A model generated the notes under the pieces. That model was not told the DNA's origin. It searched no databases and saw only the letters and a program-made list of their open reading frames with translations. From an uncultured Anaerolineales bacterium (lineage in GTDB: Bacteria > Chloroflexota > Anaerolineae > Anaerolineales > Villigracilaceae), in NCBI GenBank assembly GCA_949319575.1, contig CASGHD010000023.1, positions 1 through 37,694 on the forward strand: a stretch of 37,694 bases of DNA, in the 5' to 3' direction. The position numbers and the translations under genes were made by a program. Shown one piece after another: positions 1 through 5,657 of the stretch. Position 1 is the first letter of the stretch. Every line of letters begins with the position of its first letter.

Positions 1-71
1 GTGTGGGATTCTGCGGCATTTTCAAGCGTTTTCCTCGCTTCGAGTTTTTCCTGATCCCAAACAGAGTCCAT
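1..71 (-). CDS. N-terminal fragment of an unknown protein, cut by the window edge
   Basis: Read on the minus strand, an ATG opens a frame that stays open to the window edge (23 codons, beginning MDSVWDQEKLEARK). The composition is charged and helix-like, as expected of a real N-terminus, but the piece is too short to assign to a family and the ribosome binding site is weak. It would be divergent from the DUF6194 remnant next to it. It may also be a chance open frame. Confidence 0.25.
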   Translation of the reverse strand, partial: MDSVWDQEKLEARKTLENAAESH

Positions 72-127
72 GCTCGCCCAAACGCGGATAACCCAAACCA
101 TTAACCAGCAAGGAGATTCCCTCATAA

Positions 128-548
128 ATGAATCCTCAATCGCAGAGTACATCACCAAAACTTTCCCCGACGTCGAGACAACCACAAACTTGGGATACAC
201 CTTCTTTTTCTATCGCGAGGAACGCATCCACGCATTTGCGACCATTGCATCCACAGGCAATGAGTATGAACAGGTTTCAAAACTCGACCGCGCGCGGGCG
301 TTTTCCGTTTGAATATCGGCGTGAGCAGGGAGACGTTCAAGTCGCTGTTTGGGACAGAGAAGATCAACGTCAGCGACTATGATTTCACCTTATTGGATGC
401 CCTCCTGCCTCACCCCGATTACTCTGCACAGTTTTTCATCTGTGTGTTATTGCCGAGCGATAAAACTTTTGAAAAAGTGCGTCCTCTGCTTGCGGAAGCG
501 CATGAGATTGCCGTCCGCAAGTTCAATAGACGAAGCAAGAAAAATTAA
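128..548 (+). pseudogene. DUF6194 family protein, frame-disrupted
   Basis: Two adjacent frames together match the DUF6194 pattern: an N-terminal SSIAEYITKTFPDVE and TFFFYREER block, then FATI and KLDRARAF, then (other frame) FRLNIGVSRETFKSLFG, LLPHPDY and a C-terminal VRPLLAEAHEIAVRKF. The frame changes at about 300-308, where one extra base in the T-run (ttttcc) would give RARAFFRLNIG and join the halves. The likely start is the ATG at 128, behind an AGGAG sequence, but it is also one base out of frame with the N-terminal block, so two one-base losses are implied; an upstream ATG at 70 is in frame but has no ribosome binding site. The repaired product would be about 140 aa, the usual size for the family. 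Function is unknown. Either a decaying gene or consensus errors of long-read type. Confidence 0.7.
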
Positions 549-656
549 GACAGGCGTCCATCGTCACCCCTCCAAACGAAAAGACAACAACAAAAATGAA
601 TATGTGCTACCATTAGGATGTTCGCGCAACAAAATACACAGGAGTAAAAAAGAATC

Positions 657-1073
657 ATGAGCGGTAAACCTATTCAGATCACCCAATTCGATCTCGAGCG
701 TTTGCAGAAATTACTGCTGGAAGCGCGAGCCACCGACTACCGCAAAAGCGAATATCTTGAAAAACTTCAAGCGGAGATCGACCGCGCGCAGGTGGTTCAA
801 CCCAAGGACATTCCGAGCGACGTGGTCACCATGAACTCCACCGTCAGCATCGAAGACCTCGACACGCAGGAAGAGGAAATCTACACGCTCGTCTTTCCCG
901 AGGACGCGGATGTACCGCAGGGCAAGGTCTCGATTCTCGCGCCGATTGGAACAGCCATGCTCGGCTATGAAGTTGGCGACACGTTCGAATGGGACGTTCC
1001 AGCAGGCAAGCGAAGATTACAAATCAAGAAAATTCTGTATCAGCCCGAGGCTTCTGGGGATTTTGACCGGTAG
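657..1073 (+). CDS. rnk: Rnk / GreA C-terminal-like regulator
   Basis: A 138-aa protein in two parts. Residues 1-50 form a short helical arm (ITQFDLERLQKLLLEA, then YLEKLQAEIDRA). Residues 55-130 are the FKBP-like C-terminal domain of GreA/GreB/Rnk, with the patterns VVTMNSTV, YTLVFPEDAD, KVSILAPIGTAMLGYEVGD and WDVPAGKRRLQIKKILYQP. Rnk proteins bind RNA polymerase near the secondary channel but, with a shortened arm, lack the transcript-cleavage role of GreA; in E. coli Rnk also affects nucleoside diphosphate kinase levels. The arm here is short, which favours Rnk over GreA. An AGGAGT sequence precedes the ATG. The gene is monocistronic and ends before a strong hairpin. Confidence 0.85.
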   Translation: MSGKPIQITQFDLERLQKLLLEARATDYRKSEYLEKLQAEIDRAQVVQPKDIPSDVVTMNSTVSIEDLDTQEEEIYTLVFPEDADVPQGKVSILAPIGTAMLGYEVGDTFEWDVPAGKRRLQIKKILYQPEASGDFDR

Positions 1074-1115
1074 ATAATAGGCGCGTTATGCAAGAACGAT
1101 TTCGACTTTAAAGCA

Positions 1116-1143
1116 CAGGAGCGGCGCGTTTGCGTCGCTCCTG
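1116..1143 (+). terminator. Hairpin downstream of the rnk-like gene
   Basis: A 12-bp stem (CAGGAGCGGCGC pairing with GCGTCGCTCCTG, one G-T pair) with a GTTT loop sits between the convergent rnk-like gene and the HepT-like stub. There is no long T-run, so it may act as a weak bidirectional terminator. Confidence 0.55.
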
Positions 1144-1148
1144 TAAGT

Positions 1149-1250
1149 TTAGCCGTTCCAACTGTGGTTAATGCGCATTAAAACAGTTTGAAGCTCGTCT
1201 AATTCGAAACGAATTCGTTTGATCAGATCTAAAAATTCTTCTCCGCTCAT
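1149..1250 (-). CDS. 33-aa stub resembling the N-terminus of a HepT-like protein
   Basis: This small frame overlaps the end of the nucleotidyltransferase by ATGA, the arrangement of a translationally coupled MNT/HepT toxin-antitoxin pair. The 33 residues begin MSGEEFLDLIKRIRFELDEL and end NHSWNG. The helical pattern with a leucine/valine heptad and a terminal SW resembles the first helix of HepT-like (HEPN-type) partners, which are usually over 100 aa. The sequence after the TAA does not continue the family in any frame I checked, so this looks like a truncated partner rather than a full protein. The family link is inferred from position plus weak similarity. Confidence 0.45.
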   Translation of the reverse strand: MSGEEFLDLIKRIRFELDELQTVLMRINHSWNG

Positions 1251-1634
1251 AACGATTTGCCGTCTTTCTCAATTTCAACTCTCATCACAGGCGAAACGAA
1301 CTCAGGATCTATGAGGTCTATTTTGAACTCAGGGTCCAGATACAGGACAGCGTCCATAGCCGCCAGATAGTCGTCCGAGTGGATACCCTCCGCCGCGAGG
1401 TCAATATCCGAGTACAAGGTAAAACTTCCACGCCGCGCGAGCGACCCAAACAGGATCACTTCCTTTGCGCCGAACTTGGTTTTCAAGAGATGAGCCGCTT
1501 TGCGCGCGGCGAAAAGCGCGCGCGCGGCGTTTGGAGATTTCCGCGCTGAATTTCGCCGCGCGGCGGCGGACCGCTTCGCGCGGATGATATTTCTTGAGTC
1601 CTTCCGGAGAAAGGTCGAGCGCAGTCATTGCCAT
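1247..1634 (-). pseudogene. MNT-type nucleotidyltransferase (MntA-like), frame-disrupted
   Basis: The N-terminal half (MTALDLSPEGLKKYHPREAV, then RRRAAKFSAEISKRRARA) and the C-terminal half (LFAARKAAHLLKTKFGAKEV, then LFGSLARRG and YSDIDLAAEG) lie in different frames. They join at the CG-dinucleotide run near 1515-1531; adding one CG pair restores K-R-R-A-R-A-L-F-A-A-R-K. The GSLARRG...SDIDL signature and the later DLID strand are the nucleotidyltransferase fold active site with its metal-binding aspartates. MntA proteins AMPylate a HepT partner in toxin-antitoxin modules. The repaired protein would be about 129 aa. A TATAAT box lies 6 nt before the ATG at 1634 and there is no Shine-Dalgarno, so a leaderless transcript is likely. 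Slippage in the repeat or a sequencing error could explain the break. Confidence 0.7.
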
Positions 1635-1900
1635 AATGAAATTATACAGCCAAATGATATACAATTGCGGGCAATAGACGGTTTTCGCGTCCGCCTATTT
1701 TGCGATCAAGTATTCGGTTGTGGTCCGTATTGGACGTCCGCGGTAGATGTTCATGTTTCGACAGCTGGAATTGTGAAAGAGGTAAGCAATACCCCGCTGT
1801 TCCGCGACCCAACCCTCGATAAATTGTGTGTGGATTAGGTATCGTCACCTGTTAGTCTTTATTTGCGCAAGGGCGACATGAATGTCGCGTTACGGTATCC

Positions 1901-1936
1901 AAAAAAAGCCTCCCGAAGCATTTCGCTTCGGGAGGC
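1901..1936 (-). terminator. Rho-independent terminator of the aldolase gene
   Basis: A perfect 12-bp stem (GCCTCCCGAAGC with GCTTCGGGAGGC, loop ATTTC) is followed, on the minus strand, by a run of seven T. It lies 6 nt past the aldolase stop codon. Confidence 0.9.
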
Positions 1937-1942
1937 TTCGCG

Positions 1943-3007
1943 TTACGCCACCGTGATACTCGTATCCAAGTACACATCCTGAATCGTGTTGAGCAACTTG
2001 ACGCCCTCCGCCATGGGGCGTTGGAAGGCTTTGCGCCCGGAGATGAGACCCATGCCGCCCGCGCGTTTGTTGATGACGGCGGTCGCCGCGGCTTCGGCAA
2101 AATCGTTTTCACCCGACGCGCCGCCGCTGTTGATGAGTCCGATGCGCCCCATGTAGCAGTTCGCCACTTGATAGCGGCACAGGTCAATGGGATGATCGCT
2201 GATCAAGTCGGTGTACATGCGCTTATCGAATTTGCCGAACGTGACGCCGTCTTTATTCAACGCGAGATACCCGCCGTTGTTCTCGGGGAGTTTCTGCTTG
2301 ATGATATCCGCCTCGATCGTGACGCCGAGATGGTTCGCCTGACCCGTGAGATCAGCCGACACGTGGTAGTCCTTGTCCGATTTGAAGGCTTTGTTGCGGA
2401 GGTAGCACCACAACACGGTCGCCATGCCGAGTTCGCGCGCGAGGGCAAACGCCTGCGCGATCTCGATAATCTGGCGATGCGAATCATCCGAGCCGAAATA
2501 GATCGTCGCGCCGACAGCCGCCGCGCCCATGTCGTATGCCTGCTCCACCGTGCCGAATAGAATCTGCTCGAAACTGTTCGGGTACGTCATCAACTCGTTG
2601 TGGTTGATCTTCACAATGAACGGAATCTTGTGGGCGTACTTGCGCGAGACGATTCCCAACACGCCGAACGTCGAGGCGACGGCGTTGCATCCGCCTTCGA
2701 CGGCGAGTTTGACGATGTTCTCCGGGTCGAAGTAATCGGGGTTCTTGGCAAAACTTGCGCCGCCCGAATGTTCGATGCCCTGGTCCACAGGTAGGATGGA
2801 TACGTACCCCGTCCCGCCGAGGCGGCCCGAGTTGTGAATCCAGCCTAAATTGCGGAGGACGCGGTTGTTCCGATCCGATTGCGTGAAGATGCGGTCCACC
2901 GAATCGGAGCCCGGTAGGTGAAGCCTATCTTTTGAAATTTTCGGGGAGTTGAAACCGAGAAGGGATTCGGCTTTGTCGCCCAGCAGGGATTGAATGTTAG
3001 TTGGCAT
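1943..3007 (-). CDS. fbaB: Class I fructose-bisphosphate aldolase, DhnA/FbaB type
   Basis: A 354-aa cytoplasmic enzyme of glycolysis and gluconeogenesis that splits fructose 1,6-bisphosphate into glyceraldehyde 3-phosphate and dihydroxyacetone phosphate through a lysine Schiff base, with no metal. Family marks along the TIM barrel: [12 protein letters not shown] near residue 72, [41 protein letters not shown], and a C-terminal INSGG, then [15 protein letters not shown], which forms the phosphate-binding part. I chose the ATG at 3007, giving [10 protein letters not shown], because a GGAG lies 6 nt upstream; the frame runs 19 codons further upstream but into repeat-derived sequence. It is alone on this strand and has its own terminator. 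The window has no class II aldolase. Confidence 0.93.
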   Translation of the reverse strand: MPTNIQSLLGDKAESLLGFNSPKISKDRLHLPGSDSVDRIFTQSDRNNRVLRNLGWIHNSGRLGGTGYVSILPVDQGIEHSGGASFAKNPDYFDPENIVKLAVEGGCNAVASTFGVLGIVSRKYAHKIPFIVKINHNELMTYPNSFEQILFGTVEQAYDMGAAAVGATIYFGSDDSHRQIIEIAQAFALARELGMATVLWCYLRNKAFKSDKDYHVSADLTGQANHLGVTIEADIIKQKLPENNGGYLALNKDGVTFGKFDKRMYTDLISDHPIDLCRYQVANCYMGRIGLINSGGASGENDFAEAAATAVINKRAGGMGLISGRKAFQRPMAEGVKLLNTIQDVYLDTSITVA

Positions 3008-3051
3008 GGTGATCTCCATTTTGAGTTTTTGAGCGACATTCCGTTTTCTTA

Positions 3052-3114
3052 GCCACTGAGACACAGAGTCGCTGAGTTTTTATTTTATTCTCTCTGTCTC
3101 TGCGACTCTGCGGC
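3052..3114. repeat. Imperfect palindrome of the 'CACNGAGACACNGAG' type
   Basis: The left arm (GCCACTGAGACACAGAGTC) and the inverse of the right arm (GCCGCAGAGTCGCAGAGAC) are both made of the short word CNCNGAG repeated. The element sits between the divergent aldolase and unknown gene, upstream of the aldolase start. A second member of this type is at 34538-34606. Confidence 0.7.
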
Positions 3115-3153
3115 AAGACAGAACTAGCCGCTCGTGAATTTAGTTTTCTTGAT

Positions 3154-3159
3154 TATAAT
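3154..3159 (+). promoter_or_regulatory. Candidate -10 box for the gene at 3213
   Basis: A TATAAT hexamer lies about 50 nt before the ATG at 3213. I see no good -35 hexamer at the expected distance, so this is a moderate call. Confidence 0.4.
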
Positions 3160-3212
3160 GGGTTTGTGCGACTTGCCCCACTCGAACTCGTATATCTTTC
3201 TCGGAGGCTCAC

Positions 3213-3734
3213 ATGGATGATTTTTTTCAAAAAGTAACCAGCATGCAAGACCCGCTTAAGAAATTGGTGTCGTTCATCCCCGGTTTCGGCGGCTACATCG
3301 AGCGGCAAAACCGCCGCGACGCGGACAAACTCCTGCGCGACACGGTTGCGCGGCGGTTTGAGGAGCAACACAAGCGCGCGTCGCAATTGCAGACCGAACT
3401 CGTCAGCGCGGGCAAGATCGAATTCGTGGACGATATGGAGAAGGCGACGATCAAACTCCAAACGTTCATGGATAAGATCAGCCGCGCGCCGCGCGGATAC
3501 TCAGGCTTGTTCGACGCGGTGAAGATCAACGAGAAGGAACTCGAGGCGATCTACCAGTTCGACGCCGCGTTCTTCGATCTCGCCGAACAGATCGGGCGCG
3601 CGCTCGATAACGTGGAGCAATCGCTCGGCGACGATGCCGCGCTCCCCGCCGCGATTCGCAACCTTGCCACGCTCGCGCGACAAGCCGTGGAGGTTTACGA
3701 AAAACGCGATGAAGTTGTGACAGGATCAAATTAA
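3213..3734 (+). CDS. Unknown cytoplasmic helical protein
   Basis: A 173-aa protein I cannot assign to a named family. It begins MDDFFQKVTSMQDPLKKLVS, then FIPGFGGYIERQNRRDADKL. Most of it is predicted helix rich in charged residues and leucine, with a long amphipathic stretch at residues 35-85 (VARRFEEQHKRASQLQTELV) and a C-terminal helical part. It has no signal peptide or membrane span. The short FIPGFGGY segment near residues 23-30 is the only glycine-rich spot and may be a turn. A GGAGG lies 6 nt before the ATG. It is on its own: divergent from the aldolase, and separated from the next gene by a perfect hairpin. Confidence 0.75.
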   Translation: MDDFFQKVTSMQDPLKKLVSFIPGFGGYIERQNRRDADKLLRDTVARRFEEQHKRASQLQTELVSAGKIEFVDDMEKATIKLQTFMDKISRAPRGYSGLFDAVKINEKELEAIYQFDAAFFDLAEQIGRALDNVEQSLGDDAALPAAIRNLATLARQAVEVYEKRDEVVTGSN

Positions 3735-3740
3735 TTTTGA

Positions 3741-3771
3741 CGTAGGGACGGGCAGCTTGCCCGTCCCTACG
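3741..3771. repeat. Perfect 31-nt palindrome, possible terminator
   Basis: A 14-bp stem (CGTAGGGACGGGCA with TGCCCGTCCCTACG) with a 3-nt loop. It ends only 11 nt before the start codon of the molybdenum hydroxylase gene, which has no Shine-Dalgarno. It could end transcription of the upstream gene or alter translation of the next. Its form is like short dispersed repeats known in other bacteria. Confidence 0.7.
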
Positions 3772-3782
3772 TAGCAAATCAA

Positions 3783-5234
3783 ATGTGGCACACTTACATC
3801 AACGCAACCTCCATTGACGAAGTTTTACAAACGCTACAAAGCAAGAGGGAACACGCCCGCGTCATTGCGGGCGGAACTGATTTAATTCTCGAACTCGAAC
3901 GCGGCGTCCGCAAGGGAATCGAAACCGTCATAGACGTGACGCGCATCCCCGACCTCGACAAAATCACAATGGACGAAGACGGGGTCATCCACCTCGGTCC
4001 GCTCGTGACGCACAACCATTGCGTCGAATCGAAATTGATTCGCGCGCGCGCCTATCCGCTCGCGCGCGCGGCATGGGAAGTGGGCGCGCCGCAGATTCGC
4101 AATCGCGGCACGATCGCGGGCAACCTCATCACCGCCTCGCCCGCCAACGACACCATCACTCCCCTCATGGCGCTCGGCGCGTCCGTCACATTGCAATCGG
4201 TGAACGGCGCTCGCACAGTCGCGCTCAACGATTTTTACACCGGTGTTCGCAAAACTGTGATGCAAGCGGATGAAATGCTCGTGGACATTTCCTTCCCCGC
4301 GATGAAGACGACACAGCGCGGGACGTTTATCAAGTTGGCATTGCGCCGCGCGCAGGCAATCTCGATCATCAACGCGGCGGTTCTTCTCGGCTTTGATTCT
4401 GATTCGGTTTCCTCAGCCTCCATCACGCTTGGAGCCGTCGCGCCAACGATCATCCACGCGCCCGAAGCGGAAAAATATCTCACGGGCAAAAAACTGACAG
4501 ACGATGTCATCACCGAAGCCGCGCGGCTAACGATGGAAGCGTCCAAACCCATTGACGATATTCGCGGAAGCGCGGCATATCGGCGCGAAATGGCGCGCGT
4601 TTGCACTGCGCGAGGATTGAAGTCAATCCGCGATGGACAAGAAAAGACTGGGATGCCGGCTGAGGCGGTATTGTTGTGGGGCAAGCGGACGATGGACAAT
4701 GGACAATCGACGATTCGCGAGTCGTCATCGAATTCAATTGACACGGTCGTTAATGGCAAAAAATATTCGTTGAAGAACGGACACGAAAAAACGCTGTTGC
4801 GATTCCTGCGCGAGGATGTCGGCTTGACCGGCACAAAAGAAGGATGCGCCGAGGGCGAGTGCGGCGCCTGCACTGTGTTCCTCGACGGCAAAGCGGTGAT
4901 GGCGTGTCTCGTCCCTGCGCCGCGCGCGCATGGGGCTGAAGTTACGACGATTGAGGGGCTTGCGTCCAACCTCACCCCCAGCCCCTCTCCTAAAGGAGAG
5001 GGGAGTCTCCACCCCGTCCAAGAAGCGTTTATCAAACATGGCGCGGTGCAATGCGGGTATTGCACGCCGGGCTTCATCATGTCGGCGGCGATGCTGATGG
5101 AAGAAAAAGAGAATCCAACAAAGAATGAGATCGAACAGGCAATCACCGGCAACCTGTGCCGATGCACAGGTTATTACAAGATCGTTCAAGCCATCGAAGA
5201 CGCCCAAACGATGGCGGAGGTGAAACATGGGTAA
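3783..5234 (+). CDS. Molybdenum hydroxylase FAD subunit fused to [2Fe-2S] subunit (xanthine dehydrogenase/CoxMS family)
   Basis: A 483-aa electron-transfer subunit. Residues 1-300 are the FAD-binding CoxM/XdhB type: VIAGGTDLILELERG near residue 28, then APQIRNRGTIAGNLITASPA, with the glycine turns that hold FAD, and a C-terminal AAYRREMARVC. Residues 325-480 are the CoxS/XdhC type with both [2Fe-2S] clusters: GCAEGECGACTVF...C for the plant-type cluster and QCGYCTPGF...NLCRCTGYY for the second. In most relatives these are two proteins. The linker (about residues 302-318) and residues 397-408 (LTPSPSPKGEGS) are encoded by palindromic repeats. No ribosome binding site is visible before the ATG. 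It is the first gene of a tight run to 11518. The substrate cannot be told from this subunit. Confidence 0.93.
   Translation: MWHTYINATSIDEVLQTLQSKREHARVIAGGTDLILELERGVRKGIETVIDVTRIPDLDKITMDEDGVIHLGPLVTHNHCVESKLIRARAYPLARAAWEVGAPQIRNRGTIAGNLITASPANDTITPLMALGASVTLQSVNGARTVALNDFYTGVRKTVMQADEMLVDISFPAMKTTQRGTFIKLALRRAQAISIINAAVLLGFDSDSVSSASITLGAVAPTIIHAPEAEKYLTGKKLTDDVITEAARLTMEASKPIDDIRGSAAYRREMARVCTARGLKSIRDGQEKTGMPAEAVLLWGKRTMDNGQSTIRESSSNSIDTVVNGKKYSLKNGHEKTLLRFLREDVGLTGTKEGCAEGECGACTVFLDGKAVMACLVPAPRAHGAEVTTIEGLASNLTPSPSPKGEGSLHPVQEAFIKHGAVQCGYCTPGFIMSAAMLMEEKENPTKNEIEQAITGNLCRCTGYYKIVQAIEDAQTMAEVKHG
4687..4735 (+). repeat. In-frame repeat at the junction of the FAD and [2Fe-2S] domains
   Basis: The DNA starts with the word GGACGATGGACAATGGACAA and continues into a near-palindrome around GACGATTCGCGAGTCGTC. 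It encodes the low-complexity linker TMDNGQSTIRESSSNS. The ATGGACNATGGACGAT wording recurs at 6939-7004 and 25589-25656. Confidence 0.65.
4971..5006 (+). repeat. In-frame palindrome encoding LTPSPSPKGEG
   Basis: The core CCCCTCTCCTAAAGGAGAGG is self-complementary and is preceded by CTCACCCCCAG. It lies in frame between the IEGLAS and LHPVQEAF blocks of the [2Fe-2S] domain, where relatives normally have only a few residues. The encoded peptide LTPSPSPKGEG is the typical translation of this kind of dispersed repeat. Confidence 0.75.
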
Positions 5235-5649
5235 ATATACAAGCCAGGTAAAACAAAGAGAGTCTGCGCGCATTACCGGCGTGAACCCCATCATGAAAGG
5301 ATTGGGTTGTTTCATCATGATCATCGTGCCGGTCGTTTCCTACGGCGCGGCGATGCTTCTGGTCAATTATGGAATCGGACAGCGCTGGCCCATTCCCATC
5401 GAGTGGCTGGGCACGCCGCAGTTTTACCCATGGCTGTGGAAATCGGGGGGGCTGGCTTACCTTCTCGGCTTTTTGCAAACCCAAACCAACTTGTACGCCA
5501 ACTCGGTATTTGCGCTTGGTATTGCGGTGGTCATCGTCGGGTTCATGGCAATCTTTTTCGGGTACTTGTACCGCTTCCTCGGACCCTCGGAATACGGCCC
5601 GCTGGATGTGCCGCCGATCCGCGCGAAAGTGAAACGATACAAAAGGTAA
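5227..5649 (+). CDS. Small membrane protein inside the molybdenum hydroxylase operon
   Basis: A 140-aa protein of unknown family with two clear membrane spans: residues about 27-49 (FIMIIVPVVSYGAAMLLVNY) and about 92-115 (SVFALGIAVVIVGFMAIFF). A weaker hydrophobic stretch lies at 72-84. The N-terminus and the C-terminus (DVPPIRAKVKRYKR) are basic, so both ends are probably cytoplasmic. It overlaps the upstream gene by 8 nt and ends 8 nt before the molybdopterin subunit, so it is embedded within the enzyme operon. It could anchor the hydroxylase at the membrane or pass electrons toward it, but it has no haem- or cluster-ligand motif, so anchoring is only an inference from position. Confidence 0.85.
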   Translation: MGKYTSQVKQRESARITGVNPIMKGLGCFIMIIVPVVSYGAAMLLVNYGIGQRWPIPIEWLGTPQFYPWLWKSGGLAYLLGFLQTQTNLYANSVFALGIAVVIVGFMAIFFGYLYRFLGPSEYGPLDVPPIRAKVKRYKR

Positions 5650-5657
5650 ATGTCATA

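Noticed and set aside
4235-5167. Long open frame on the minus strand
   Set aside because: It is antisense to the FAD/[2Fe-2S] subunit gene, whose domains are certain; the protein has no recognisable pattern.
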